59,500 nucleotides of DNA, taken from NCBI GenBank assembly GCA_903813345.2, contig CAIIXF020000012.1, forward strand, positions 28,286,684-28,346,183, in the 5' to 3' direction. Positions 1-13,820 of this stretch are shown here, one piece after another. Under the pieces are notes generated by a model. The model was not told the origin of the DNA and ran no database searches. It was given only the letters and a program-made list of their open reading frames with translations. The number at the start of each line of letters is the position of its first letter. The stretch's first letter is position 1. This stretch comes from Owenia fusiformis. Lineage: Eukaryota > Annelida > Polychaeta > Sabellida > Oweniidae. The position numbers and the translations under genes were made by a program.

Positions 1-86
1 GATGTAACAGATTGGGTTGTCCCAAAATGTCCGTTGGGGGACATGGAAAACTAGGGTATATTTACGAGGATAATGGGCAGAAAGTA

Positions 87-1725
87 GTAACTTACACTGT
101 GCAAAAAAGGCTATATAGAAATAGAATATCCTGTTAACTATGCTCTAATATCAACTGTCATAGTGTGAAATATCTCCCGTATCTCCCGTGTTGTATAGAC
201 ACATGCTATATCCAGATATTTGGCGGACAACTAGTATAGTTAGTACTATTTGCCACTCTACTAAATATGAACTAATATAAGCTGTGTTATATATCAAGGC
301 TAACATATAGTTTGTCTACCACTCTATCATATCTACAGAAAGGATATACTAGCCGATTCTATGAACAACAGCTTCTTCTAGCATATATCAGGATATACTA
401 TTAAATCAGAGGTCCAAAAACAAGAGATACGCTAACTATACGAAATGACGTCATCACATCTTATTTCTGTAACTTATCTGGCTTATTAATGATTGATGAC
501 TTGTTTACATTGATAATTAATCCGTTTGTTAGAGTGAATGGATTAATTTTCTACAACCGATGGTTCTTATTTCCTTAATAAATATAATTTGCATATGAAT
601 TATTTTAAATAAATTTGATGGCATAATGTCCCCAACACTATGATAAACATTGTGTCAAATTTTGAATTAAATCCATCATGTGGAAAGATACTATTTTAAT
701 GAATGAGTTTTCCACTCGGTTTTACTACATTGTTTCACCTTCAGATTGAGTTTACATTAGAGAACAGAGGCTCCATATTACACAGATACAACCTACAATC
801 TGTATGCCCTTTGTTAAACAACGTGTATTCTCTTATATTTCACAATTCATGTTTTCTGTTATCTATGTATTATAAGTGTTAAAAACAATTTAGTTATCTC
901 AAACAATGTGTTTATAAAATCTGAAAAACCACCAGATTATAGTCCCTTTGATGAAGTAGTTTCTATTTAGAAATCCACGTGACAAGTTTACATTAATCCG
1001 TTTGTTATAATTTATGGATTAATCTCATGGTACTTGTGTGGGGTACTATGATATAAAATTATAGAAAACAGTTTTGAACAATGGAATGTAACTAATCCTT
1101 ATTAACTTTTGTACATACATTTTACCTCACTGAATGTTAAAATCACAAAGTTATTTATCTTAATGACAATTCACTTTATTAATAGACAACAGAGAGGGGA
1201 TAAGCTTCTCCAATTTGTTTATCTAATAGCTAAAATATTTAACTTGTGGTTAATAAGCTAGATAAGTGATTTTACTTTATTAGCGCTGCAAGCAATGAGA
1301 CCTGATGACGTCATTTCGTATAGTTAGAGTATCTCCTGTTTTGGGGGTCTGATTTGGGAGTATCTCCTGATATAAGCTGAAATAAGCTGTCTCTAGCACA
1401 GGATAGGCTGCATATCTCCTGTTCTGTATATCCAGTACTGTATGATTAGTAAGATATAGTCAGTTTTTTAAGAGTATAGACAGAAGATATTTAATATAGA
1501 TTGCAAATCTCCTGATCATATCTCCATTTAAATTAGTATAATGTGGGACCTATTCTTTGACATACCATCAAATAATTTGATATAGGTGGTATGATACTCA
1601 AATTTGTCCGTATTAAACATTTGATATCTGACTATATTTTAGGGGATTCTAAGCAGATTTGCAAACTATTTATGCAAATCTCTTGAAATAAAACAGGAGA
1701 TATCGCACATTTTGCACAGTGTTAG
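87..1725. repeat. large imperfect inverted-repeat (fold-back) region
   Basis: Two nested pairs of inverted arms are visible. The outer pair is ACACTGTGCAAAA near 94-106 and its complement near 1711-1723. The inner pair is stronger: 405-455 (ending CGAAATGACGTCATCA) against 1303-1353 (starting TGATGACGTCATTTCG), about 50 bp with few mismatches. The stretches just outside the inner pair (near 371-395 and 1361-1385) also pair loosely. The core repeats a motif, AATCCGTTTGTTA, at about 520-546 and 992-1022. No long ORF is present. This looks like a non-autonomous DNA transposon, possibly one inserted inside another; no clean target duplication was seen. Confidence 0.6.
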
Positions 1726-1757
1726 GCGATTCTTAAATCTGCTGCACCGGCGATAAG

Positions 1758-2000
1758 CATGGTATGATATGTTATGGTTATGTATGTAGTGGCATGGTAT
1801 GGTATGGTATGGTATGGTATGGTATAGTATGGTGTGGTAAGGTGTGGTATGATATAGTATGGTCTGGTATGGTTTGGTATGGTATGGTATGGTATGGTAT
1901 AGTATGGTATGGTATGGTATGGTATGGTATGGTATGGTATGGTATGGTAAGGTATGTTATGATATAGTATGGTGTGGTATGGTATGATAAGGTGAGCTAT
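1758..2000. repeat. (TATGG)n microsatellite
   Basis: About 240 bp of TATGG/GGTAT repeats with scattered substitutions. The apparent reading frame through it (a Gly-Met-Val-Trp-Tyr pattern) is only translated satellite. Confidence 0.95.
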
Positions 2001-3335
2001 GATATGAATTAATCTGATATAGAATAATTTCGAGGATTATTTACGAGTATGTCATCATTCACCCTATTATAATTGTTATAGTGTCATCTAAGCCAACAAG
2101 ACCATTGGTTATGGGGAATCCCCGTTTAATCATCAAAGGAAGATCCAGAGTAACACCCATACAACTAATTATCTAAACCGCAAACTAGTAGTATGACTCT
2201 GAGTCATTCTAGCTGACTTCTGGCGGAGTTCCGGGTTTTATAATATCTTATAGACTCTATTTCAAAATCCGGAACTACTTAGTTTTACTAGGGACCTCTG
2301 TAACAAGAACAAAAACTAGAGACCTCTGTATCACCTCTTTGAAATGCTTAAGGATTTAAGCCTTGGACTCGGTGCATCGTTTGCTGAATCATACCATGGA
2401 AGTGCTATTTCTAAATCTTTGCATGACCGCGTAAGGAACAACGTCTGAGTGAAATGAAGCAGCTAAAATGCATTGGGTCTTGGGCGTAAATTCTTTTCAC
2501 ACATTGCACAATATTTTCTATAAAATCACCAACAAACATATTTTCAATATTTTTTGCAAGGGTCATGGTATTGGCAACACATCTCCTCATCTTGGTAACC
2601 ATACAAAACAAATGCATTATTGCATTATTATATTATTTCATGCACTGCTGTCACTCAGAAATGCTCTGCTCGGATTGGCTGGAATCGCACACACCTTGCC
2701 TAGCCATGTGTGAATATACGACCATTCACGAAGCCAATACGTAACTTTACTCTGCTGGCGTGTTTGGGAAGCTCATGTTTAATCGTGAATGCTATAGATA
2801 TAACGTTTCAAATGAAAAGCTTAATTTTTACTGTTGATCTCTTTTGACAAAAACTTTGTCTCTGAATTCACACCACAATAATTCACAAAAATCAATAGAA
2901 TGTGTGGTATTCTTGTTGATTTCAGAACAAAATTACTGCCTTGTTCTTAGAACTGATTATCATATCATACTGGATAGTCTGACCCTTTCATGAAGTGAGA
3001 AGGCAATATGTATCTTTACCTCGGTTGAGATTGCGACTTCATTTAAAAATCCAATTCCCAACTGCGTATATTCATTAAATGTTAGCAAAATTATAATCTT
3101 AAACTTGCCTTTAAAGTAGGTTTAAATCGAGAAATCAAAAAATCTCATGTCAAAGTAATTAGTTAGGGAACATTATTAAGGTAGCCACTTCAATAGATCT
3201 TACTTAACGTCAGCGTATCATAATAAATCAGTTAACATGTCATTAGCAAACAAAGAAATCATATTTCCGTATCCTTGGCGGTTAATGATCTCTTTGGTAT
3301 ATGATGACAGCGTATGCTGAAGCATCTATTTAGCA
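2001..3335. other. intergenic, no gene recognised
   Basis: AT-rich sequence. The short open frames near 2411-2713 overlap on both strands and show no domain, splice context or codon bias. Nothing is supported here. Confidence 0.5.
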
Positions 3336-3645
3336 GTGGCGGATCCAAGAACCAACAGGGGGGGGGGGAAGATTTGAGGTCAGAGAAAAAAACGAAAAAA
3401 ATGTTGGGCCCCTAAAACCGAAAAGTGGGCCCAAATTTTGAAATTTTGAGGCCCATTTTCTTCAAAATTGGCCTAAAATTTTAAAAAATAAGGCCTTAGA
3501 CGGCCCAATAATGACCAAAAGGCCCACTTTTTGGGGCCTTTAAGCCTTTTTTGGCCTAAAATGTTTTTGGGCCCGACTTTTTTTCTGGGCCAACCTTAGG
3601 GGGGGGGCGGGCCCCATGCCACCCCCCGCATCCGCCATAGAGGTG
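3336..3645. repeat. dispersed repeat with GGCGGATC-type inverted ends and G-rich tract
   Basis: It begins CAGTGGCGGATCCAAG and ends GCATCCGCCATAG, an inverted pair of about 12 bp. Inside are homopolymeric G tracts (3359-3368 and 3600-3607) and a run of degenerate GGGCCC/AAAATTTT blocks. Repeats with 'TGGCGGATC' ends are common in invertebrate genomes; I cannot name the family from sequence alone. Confidence 0.6.
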
Positions 3646-4015
3646 GAAGCGTTTCTATGTCATCAGACAGATTGTTGTGGTCGAACGAAAACTTCCTTAC
3701 CCTTAAATGGTAGAATGTGTATGTTGTTGTTTATGTGACGACAACATATGCTGTGGCGCATATTAATCACTTTGAGGCGTTTCCATGTCAGCAATTGTAG
3801 TCTGGTATTTTTGCAATTTTATTTAAAACGAAATGTAGAACAGCAAGGGGTTCAATTTGAATAACTTAAAACGAATGAAAAGCATTAAAACCGTTTGATC
3901 CCGTCCGCCATTTTGAAGGGGAATATAACGCCAGTAACCGTCTCTTGATACCGACCAGGGATAATGTTCATTGATGATGTTATCTCAGGTACTTCAAGTC
4001 ACAATATTTGAATAT

Positions 4016-4106
4016 TTATTGTGACCTGTCTGTATTACTTTTAAGAACATCATTGAATATGTATTGTGACCTCTCTGTATTACTTTTAAGAACATCATTG
4101 AATATG
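4016..4106. repeat. 45-bp tandem duplication
   Basis: Two nearly identical 45-bp units begin with TGTGACCT at about 4020 and 4065. Each runs through 'tattacttttaagaacatc' to 'attgaatat'. Confidence 0.8.
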
Positions 4107-4797
4107 GACCTGGTTGACTAATATACAAATATACAGCACTTCCTACTATCAAATAAAAGATGCCATTCTTCGCACCTTTCAAGAGCATTCTACTAATAGT
4201 ACCGAGAACCCGACTGAATATCAATAAACACGTTATTGTTTTTTTTCTTCTCCTGCCAAAAAATCATGAATAGAATATCTGCATTCATAGGCTTAATCAG
4301 GCCTGATTCAACTGAGGCAACTTCCAGGGGGCAACTTCCTCATAATCAAAAAAACTGTAAAATATCAAAGGAGTTTTGACTATTTGGGTTAAATGTTGAT
4401 ATTTCGTCTGGGAGTCAATTGATAGATGGCAGCATTGTTTACATTTTAACCATAAATATGTTATTTGTAAAACACAATCATTAGAGATTGGCCTTCTATA
4501 AGCTGCTTTCTAGAAGATTATATATTGTTGAAGGCAGAAAGATGTGATGAGAATGGTAAAACACACAGAGGTGTATTCTTAATAATATGTGTATTTATAG
4601 AATACTGCGATAATGCCATCTTTAAATACAACATGTCAATAGTATTACCATAGTATTACCATAATAACATAACAGTATTGTACATGATGCAAGAACAAAT
4701 ATATTTAATATATTATAGGTTTTATAAAAAATAAACTCTATACATGTTTAGAACTAAGGTCACACTATTCATGCATGTTAATAAAGAGGCTACAGAA

Positions 4798-5060
4798 ATA
4801 GATTTAACCTACACATTACATGTGTTTATTCTAACTTACACATTGCATGCGTTTGATTTGTGTACACATTTTGTGTATTTTAACTTACACATTACATGTG
4901 TGTGATTTATGTATACATTTCATATGTCTGTTTTCACACATAACATAGGTGTGACTTATGTACATATAACATATGTGTATTTAAACTTACACATTACATA
5001 TAATATGTGACTTATGTAAATATAACATGTTTTATTTTTAATTTACACATAACATTAACA
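4798..5060. repeat. degenerate minisatellite (TTACACATTACAT-type)
   Basis: The phrases 'aacttacacattacatgtg' and 'gacttatgtacatataaca' recur about four times, roughly every 60-80 bp. The sequence is AT-rich and non-coding. Confidence 0.7.
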
Positions 5061-5264
5061 ATTTTAATACATATTTAATACATTAATAAATAAATATCAA
5101 AACGTATTTACAAAGGATGCATACAGGAGATATATATTGCAAAGCATAAGTTTTGTATATTAAATGATACAAATGCATAAGGTAAGAATTGAGAACTTCT
5201 GATATAAATACTACGAATATTCACAAAGTATATGTCTAGCATATAAGGTCTATATTATTCCATA

Positions 5265-5350
5265 AGTATTTTGTAAAGTAAAGCAATACACAATACTGTA
5301 GTCCATTTGGACTTAACTGCACGTTCTAAGCCATAAGTTATGGAGTAGTT
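5265..5350. repeat. dispersed repeat, copy 1 (near 3' end of MMP gene)
   Basis: The stretch holding CTGTAGTCCATTTGGACT and TTCTAAGCCATAAG recurs in diverged form at about 9428-9515, inside an intron of the MMP gene. The family is unknown. Confidence 0.55.
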
Positions 5351-5802
5351 TTAGTACCCCATGATTTAAAAACAACGCTTCTATAGAAACGCATTGACCC
5401 TGTTAAATGAGAATCATCCCCTCGTGTCCTTTTTAGGATTGGAATTACGCATGCACTTATGATTTTTCAGAGAAACCCTCAATTATTTAGCGGCGGATAT
5501 CATCTCGATCTTCTTAAAAATGTATATTTGTGCAATATCGAAAGCATCACTTTGTCGTATTGATGTGTAATTGAATAGAGGAAATGATATCCCGCGTAAA
5601 GAGAGTATTTCAACCTTATTTTAAAAATTTAATACTAGGTTGGTTGCTACAGCAACATCCATTTACTTGGATAGTTGATACTATGGTAACCAATGCATGG
5701 CTGCCATTGACGACTGGTTCGTGAACAAACCACAGTTGCGTTCTACTAAGATCATTTGTAAAATACTTAATGCTGTTGTATTATTACAGTATTATATAAG
5801 TA

Positions 5803-8800
5803 TTATAACATTCCAGTAAAAATTAATGTGATTGTCATGGAGACGAGGGATAATACTGTTATAAACGGCGATATTTGTTGCTTTGTAGCTGCGCTGACCT
5901 GCCCAGGCCTTGCTTCTCTGCAATCCATCCAGAAGGGACCGGATGGCTGGGGATACCCCTCTTCAACGCGCATATTCTCGTCATCGAAACGGTAAAACTT
6001 CCTTCCCTTGAAGAAATAGGTTCGGCCTGAAATAAACGATAAGACATTGTGAATAGGAAATAACAAAATTAGCACTGTTGTTAAACCATGGGCTTTCAAT
6101 TGTAAGCCCATGGTTAAACATAATAGTCATGATGGCCTGGTGTTTGAATCGAAAATATTTCGCCTCTTTATTTATAGATGTCAGTAATTGTTGCCTCTTT
6201 AAATTATTGTAGATGTCACATGGCACCAAAGTTCAAATCCAGTAAATCGTGGACTAAGTGCATTGAGGTTAAAGTGTCTGCTATATCAATGCTAGTTTTC
6301 AAGAACATCTCAAAGTATCTATAATATTCTATTATTTCTGCCAAACCAAGGCCATCTTAAATATTCGGGAATAAGTTCATGCACTGGACGAAAACTTACC
6401 ATCCCAGAACTGGAAAGCGGCATCTATTGGCACTGGGACTCCTTTCCATCCGGACATGCTCTTGGTGTATTCGATTTTCTCAGAATATTCATCATACCTT
6501 AAAAATGAAATCAGTATTTAGTATACTTGTATATTTGCAAAGGATCTTAATAGGAATATAACTACATATAATTTACAATAATTTGCATTGCACATACGGA
6601 TTTACGTGTTTTATCTATCAATTTTTATGCGTACTATTATTTACCATTTAGTTCAAGGTAGACGCTTTCAACCAAAGCTGATCGTCATAATTACTTCCTT
6701 ATAATTTATACATCCGGATACATACCTCCAAAATCTCCTTCCTCGGACGAAATATGTTTTCCCGTTGTTTCCCCATACGAAAGCGGCGTCCAAAGCAGTC
6801 AGATAAGAGGGAAGACCGAAATCTTCGAGTGGTCTACCTTGCTTGGGGAAGTTAGGCTTAAGATAGTTGCCATCAAACTTCCAATACCTATCACCTAAAA
6901 GATTGATAAAAATCTGTGAATTTGTATTTATAATCTGTCATTAGTTAGCAAATACATTCACCTTTTCACGAGGTCTATCAAATTTGGTTTATGAGAGTAA
7001 CATTTATGGCTATTGTTGTATATTTCAAATGATTTACCTTTGAAAAACACAATTGTATAATCGCTTTGCTCGTAGACTGCATCGACACTTTGGAACTCTT
7101 CGGGTAAACCAATGAAGAACGACTTTATGGGAATTGGATAGTTGTAACTGGCCCCTGTCGCATCACGGATACTACGTCTCCAGAAATACTACAATAAAAT
7201 AAACAAACTAATTAAATGTGTATACAGTCATAAACATAAACATAAGCATAATCATAAAATATATGATAAACAACCATAAACATACACATAAGCATACAGA
7301 CAAAACAAATAGCATGTTAAGAAAATAAAATCTAATCTCTATGATTTTTTGTGTTTTGGCCTGATCGATGTAAGATCATCGTGGAAATGTCCATGGCAAT
7401 ACATTTAAGAGCAAGACAAAACCCTAATATCATTTTTGTAAATGAACTTACATTGTCCTTGAACATGAAGACTTCTCCCCTGATCTTAGCCACAGCGTCG
7501 AAGTCTGTACTACATGGGTCAGGGCGATCGGGTTTGTTAGTCTCTACAGGTGCTCGTTTTGTCGTAGTTGTTCTTACAGCTGGCGTGGTAGCGTCGACCG
7601 TGTAGGGAACTTCAGTTGAGATGGCTCTGGTGGGTTTTACTGTTTTAGGCATAGGTGCGGGTGTTGTCCTGTGCGTGCCGGGGTTTGGACCTGACGGAAA
7701 AATATACATTTATATTAGTAGATACTAAAGATTCTATTTTGCCCATCATCGTGCAAAATATAAATACTTAGTATAAGTAGAAGAATACAGAATTTCTATG
7801 AAAGTAGTAAAGTTTGGGACTAGAAATGCTTCTTTGCTAATAGTGCCATAGGTTTGAAAGAAAGTGACAGAAAAAATGACATGCCACTCAACAGCAATGG
7901 AACCTCACAAGAAAAAGCAAACAAAGTATATCCCTTTCTCATGTTTTTAAACCAATCATAAGAAAAACAAAGCCACTGTATCATAAACCCATGAAAAGAA
8001 AAAGACAATGTGTAATACCCCTTCCCTTCACCATTAATAAAATAGATCACAGCTCACCATAAAGCTTTTGAATTCCGCCAATGTCATCCCCATGGAGTTT
8101 AAAGTTAGGATTGTGACCTTGGTACCAGGGGTACATGAGAGATCCTCTTACAGACGAGTGCGCAAGCCCCAGAGCGTGTCCAAATTCGTGCACAGCTACC
8201 CAAAACAAATCAGTACCTAAAAAAGCAAAAACTCAATTAGTTAGCAATCATGCCGCTTGTACACCAATCATTAATCATCTATTGTTATTTACTATATCGT
8301 TTGTTAAGTATTATATCGGTTGTTTGTATGGTATATGAGTACTAGTCGCGATGTGAAGATTAAGTCCAGCACTCTAATGTTGTTTCTTCTGAATAAGGAT
8401 CGAGATCGAAACCTATTGTACAAGAGGGACATACACAATTGAGCTGGCTATGTTTCTTACCATCACTGGAATCAATGACCCATGGTTCGTCCTCGTCAAA
8501 ATGTGTGTCTCCTCCCCTCCCATTGCCTGGGAAAAAAGCATGGGCCAACACACCACCAATACCATCGAATGGGTACCCGTCATCGTGGTAACCACGGCGG
8601 AAGGATATGTAGATGTCTGCTTCGCTTGCATCTTCTATTTCTGTAAAGGTCAGTGGAGTAACTTCAGCCCAATAGTTGAATGCCCTTGCTATTGTAGACC
8701 TGATCTGTTCCCGGTCTAGATCGGGTGAGTAGTTCAGGAATCTAGAAAAATGTGTTTGAATGGTTTTGCCAATTAATGAATACATGTTGAATCATACCTC

Positions 8801-11800
8801 ATAATCTAAAAATCCTCAGCCTCTTTAAGATCACAGTTTTTAACTAAGCTGCTATTGTGGAAGGTGAATCGACTGGAATTAATTTACTTTATAACAGTTC
8901 ATAAATACGTGAAATCGCATTCACATATTTTAAAAGTAAGTCAATTCTGATATTTGATACATTTAATCTTCTTAAATCTCGCTATAGCCAAAATCATAAA
9001 GTCATATAATCAAATATACCTGTATGTGAGATCTGTTTTGTCCCATTTACTCCTCGCCAGTGCATATCGCTTGCGCCTCTTCATCTGTTCCGACGTGCCG
9101 ACAAGGTCAGGCATGCCACAACGCGGTTTCGTCATTTGGTCCAAAGTCTGTTGGTTCACCTGTCCCGTGACGGGAAGGTTTGCAAACCTTTGGAAAACCT
9201 CGATGGCGCTGACAAGAGACTTCTCTGTTCTAAGCTCACCCTTCGTCAGGTCAAGTGGAGGGAGATATCCAAATTTTGAAAGGTAATCCTACAATAACAA
9301 CGTAATAAGAATAAACCAATTATCCGCAACATAACAAGGCCTCCCCTGAACAATTCAGCAATCCTATATCAAAATAATGATACGAATACTGTGAAGTTTA
9401 TATCTACAGTTTCTATTGTAATATAAATGTTTGTAAAAATAAAGAAATACGCAACTCTGTAGTCCATTTGAACTATAAAGTGCACTTTCTAAGCCATAAG
9501 CTTTGAAGTATTTAAATTGCCAATGTTACCATCACCACTACCGATTACACGCAGCACAACAAGATCCGTTTGTACAACTAAGATAACTGTGATACATTCT
9601 TTTGAAAATATGTACATCACTTTACGTAATGTTGTCAAAAGGAAGATGCACCCATGTGCTATGAAACACAAATAAAATAAATAGTTACACATCAAAACGA
9701 TATATTGACTTAGCACATAACAAATATTACCACCCCATTTATATGTTTTGGGGTCCTTCTGCTTTGGCACTGACGCCTAAATATACATATTTATCATATC
9801 TGTTAGATACACTTAAAATCCATAAGTAATTACAATGTATATGTTGCAAATTAATGTGGTCAAATTTGTTTAATGTTATATCTAACAAATTGGCGAAATA
9901 TGTGACCTGACCCGAACCAACCTTTTGGCCACCGGTAACCAGTTATTACAAGAACGGTTATGCCAATTATTATCCCACGATAAGTTGAGCGTTAACATTG
10001 TTTTGATATGAGCTTATTCATTACAAAGATATTGAAATTACAACACATTGTTTTCATACATTTTGTGAGTATATCGACAGCTAATACAACAAATTGTTTT
10101 GAGATAAATAGAGTTTGATCTTGTTTGAACTATCAATATATATGCGTACATTGCAATTTAAACCATCAAAATATCCCAAGATGTTTAAATCAAAATATTT
10201 GTCAGATCATTATTATAAAGGAACTCGTAGTTGTTAGATGTTGAACTGGTCAGTTGGCAATGAATTCTTGTTAAAGAGCTTAACCTTAGAGGGAATTTTA
10301 AAACAAATAATACTTTGTAATGTAATAAATAGAATAGATATTATCTTGATTAAATTTTCTTAGTGCTTAGGTGAACTGACTACTTGATAATCGTTTCTTC
10401 ATGATTCAAAGGCTCTTTTGTCTCCGTTTTAAGGTACATATTCGTTTATTCAGTCGTTGTTTTATGAATACAAAATGAAGATAAATATCAATTTATATTC
10501 AAAGAACATGTGTACATTTTTATAGATTTTATTATATAAAATATAACATATTTACAAACGTTTTGCTCAAAAAAACAAAAAACAATTGTCACGAATTTAA
10601 GAGAGTGTATCCAATTTGCTAAAGTTGCTAGAGTTGTAAGCATGGCACAGATATGATTTTGATGATCTTGGAAAGACAATCATGTGATCATCACAAAGAA
10701 GGAAGTCAAAATACTCATAGTCGTTCTTCATCAGCGAATCAGATGATGTGAAAAATTATAAATCATGTTTTCACGACCACAATACCACTAAGTAACCACA
10801 ACACGAAACCTTTAAGAACATGAACCAATTTACAAACCAAAATTTACCACCACTCTAAAATCATCAAGGTTATCTCTGATAGAGGTCAGGAAAAACTTGT
10901 AATCGAGGAGAATACAAGTCACGAGACAGAAGAAATAAAAACGATTTTGCAATTGTATTCTATACAAGTATAGCAGTCCATACTTTGATACTTTAATCAT
11001 AATATTCTATATACACCTATGTAGATAGGTTAAAATTTAATCGTGTTTTTTGTTTTAGAAATATATTTCCTTCTAAAGTTAACATTGATGTTACTCATGC
11101 TTATGACATCGATTGCGTTTGAACCTAAGCTGAACTCTAGGATTCAAACAAGGACGCTACCTGAATGTCCTGATCTTAAGGTCAAGTGAAATATTTGGAA
11201 CATCTCTCCTCTATATTAAATCCTGCAACCTAATTATTTACATAACCCTACTTAGCGAGGAAATACTGAACAGTTCATCCCACTTTAGCAAGGGATCCAT
11301 TTACTTAAATATGCCCAATTACCAATGAATAAATACATGTTCTTATCAAACGATGACATGAGTGAAAAAGTTCAGCATAACTTTGTTGTAAAATACATCC
11401 ACTTAGTTTTATGATCTAACCATTTTCGGTATCCTAGTTAATGATTTGAGATGTGTACAATAAAACACTTGTAGTTTTACTTTTTACGACATAAAAACAA
11501 GGCTTTAAGAAGATAAGTCAATAGACAAGTAATATAATTAAGATATTTATTTCTACTTCACTGTTTTTGACTTGTTTTATTGTGGCTACGTACTGGGTGC
11601 ATGGTTGCGAGCCAAAAAGATTGTAACATACTGATCTTCTCATAACTTTCCTAAGTAGTACCACACTGTGATAATTACTGACGATGAGGTGTTGTAAAGA
11701 AAATATTATTTATCTTAATAACATAAATATTATAATAGGCTGGCGCCTAGTGATTTCTCTTCTTTTGATTGACTTTTATATTTACCCCAGTCTGATTTGC

Positions 11801-12547
11801 CAATTCAAATATCATGCAATTTCATAACGGAAATATACGTTATGAGCTAAAATATCGAAAGAAGATGCCAAAATAGTATTTTAAGTTCAAGTTATTAAAC
11901 ACAACATGAATATGAAAAGGTGAATCAACATGTTTTGAACTTTACTGCGTATGTAACAACGTTTTCCTAAATATGCGCAAGTTTACATTCGATGTTTCTC
12001 TCAATGGCACTTCCGACTATTTTTTATAAATGTGCCTTATAATTTTTGATTTTGATATTTGACCAAAAAATCTCAACTTCCCAAAAAAGTTGTTAAGTTA
12101 TTTCCCAATACAATAGGTTAACGTATTTTTATTCAACAAAATGCGCTGAACAATAATTCATTTCAATAGCTATTTTGGTTTTCCCAAATATCAAATTACT
12201 CTTCTACTTCAATCTATTACTATGCGATGATAAAATGCATATTTGAAAAAGGCCTAGTTTAAGATGATAGGAATAATTAAGCAATGTATTGCTATTGGCT
12301 TTTGCTTTATATATCAATACAAAAATGAAAATATTAACTTAAACTTAGTAGTCGTACAAATACAGTTTAAATATCTTACCACACTACTTGAGAGGGCTGC
12401 TAGCGACTTTTCTTCTTTTATATCGGCCCCAAATAGATTACTAGCAGATACGATCGTAAGCGCTGCACATATCACAATGCATTGTAAAAAATAAGGTGTT
12501 GGAGTCCTTGATGCGCATCCTTGATGTAAAATGTTTAGTCGATGCAT
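5803..12547 (-). CDS. membrane-type matrix metalloproteinase, probably GPI-anchored (9 coding exons)
   Basis: Zinc endopeptidase of the MMP family (M10A), expected to act at the cell surface on matrix proteins. Coding exons in transcript order: 12547-12380, 9288-9020, 8741-8461, 8216-8058, 7690-7452, 7188-7038, 6894-6726, 6497-6400, 6026-5803. All junctions are GT-AG and keep frame, giving 585 aa. Residues about 1-35 form a signal peptide. The propeptide has the cysteine switch PRCGMPD (Cys113) and a furin site RRKR (127-130). The catalytic site is [11 protein letters not shown] (249-259) with Met-turn Met267. A Thr/Pro-rich hinge covers about 293-345. The hemopexin domain runs from Cys352 to Cys547, the expected disulfide pair. 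The last 23 residues are hydrophobic with no cytoplasmic tail, which suggests a GPI signal; a very short transmembrane anchor is the alternative. Furin-site MMPs are normally activated inside the secretory pathway. No expression evidence is visible, but the gene looks intact. Confidence 0.93.
7216..7300. repeat. (CATAAA)n simple repeat in MMP intron
   Basis: Repeated cataaacataaacataagcata units lie between the third and fourth exons counted from the 3' end of the MMP gene. Confidence 0.8.
9428..9515. repeat. dispersed repeat, copy 2 (MMP intron)
   Basis: Diverged copy of the 5265-5350 sequence. Shared phrases are CTGTAGTCCATTTG and TTCTAAGCCATAAGC. It lies in the long intron between MMP coding exons 1 and 2. 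Confidence 0.5.
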
Positions 12548-13815
12548 GTTTGATATTTTCGAATATCAAATTAAAAATTAAGTTATCTGGTTGATTTCTT
12601 CTTCACGTTAGCTGTCCGAGTTTCTGAATCTTTATGCTGATGTTGCTCTCTGAAACACTTCTTAAAGGTTTGAACTAGCTTAGATATTTAAATTATATGA
12701 AGTTACAATAACGATAAATAGTTTGATTAATGCCTCTTGGCTCTGCAACAAAGTACGAGATTACTCCGGTGTTTATCCTCAAATGAATGATTAGAATTCT
12801 GATTGACAACCAGTTTTATAACAGCTCTAACAATACGACATTCCCACGCGCACTACTTTTTCCACGATCATGACGTCACTATTTCCGGAAGCGTGTGTCA
12901 TCACGGCCTGGACCGCGGACTCATATACCACAAGGACATGTACTCAATGTGTATTCACAGAATAATAAAACCACTTGCTAAGAAATAGATTTGTCACTTA
13001 AAACCTCATGAAAAGCTTACATGATATATACAAAACAGAAGTTTTTATTTGCATTGTACTGATATGCGTGCATAAAAATCAAAACATCAATAAAATACAA
13101 GTAGCGCTTCGGCTTTAAAAGTTGGTTCAATGACAACAGGTTTAAGCTGGCAAATGATCATAAAATTATTTAAACTTAGTGACCCTTGCCTTATAACGTC
13201 AATTTCTTTAATTCGCCGAAAATGCTAAATGCACTGGTGATGTTTTTATTTGAAAGTACATTTAGATTCATTGAAGTGTCATCAAACCCATAAAGCCCTA
13301 TGAGGATATGTGTTATGTTCCGCTTCTACCAGGTGAGGATTTTCAGTGCTTGCGAGATTTTCAATCGACAAATGAGGTTCCAGAACTAGCCTTTTGCCGT
13401 TTGAGTAATGAGGAAGTAATTGTTTGATGTTAAGACAATTGACCTAAAAAAGATACGTGATTCAGTCATTTATTATGCGATGTAACAATATACTTTCTTA
13501 AAATAATTTATTTCAATGAGACATAAGCACTGGCTTATAACCACTTGACAAATTAGGAAGTATATGTTCTATGTTAAGATTATCAATTTAAATAGATACA
13601 TGATTAAGCCACTTAATAACAGAAATAACAGTACACATTTTCAAAATAATTGTTTTATAATTCCGAAAATATCATTGGCCACCACGGTACTATATTGCCA
13701 CTAGATAGTTTATGAGTTAATACTAAGTACATTAATATGTACATTATATTACAATCAGTTCCTGACTCGGGGAAGTGTTTTGTTCAATGTTTACATTCGC
13801 CATTACGAGACAAGA
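12548..13815. other. region upstream of the MMP gene, no gene recognised
   Basis: About 1.3 kb. A CRE-like TGACGTCA occurs at about 12870, near a CG-richer patch (12845-12920) that could be promoter DNA for the minus-strand MMP gene, but no TATA box or first non-coding exon can be fixed. A weak duplication of about 165 bp is visible around 13400-13660 ('gaggaagtaattgtttgatgt' resembles 'taggaagtatatgttctatgt'). Confidence 0.4.
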
Positions 13816-13820
13816 ACTAG

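Noticed and set aside
1764-1967. 67-codon frame rich in Met-Val-Trp-Tyr-Gly
   Set aside because: Translated TATGG microsatellite.
8360-8785. Single 141-codon MMP frame taken as a whole
   Set aside because: Only 8461-8741 is exon; both ends run past consensus splice sites into introns.
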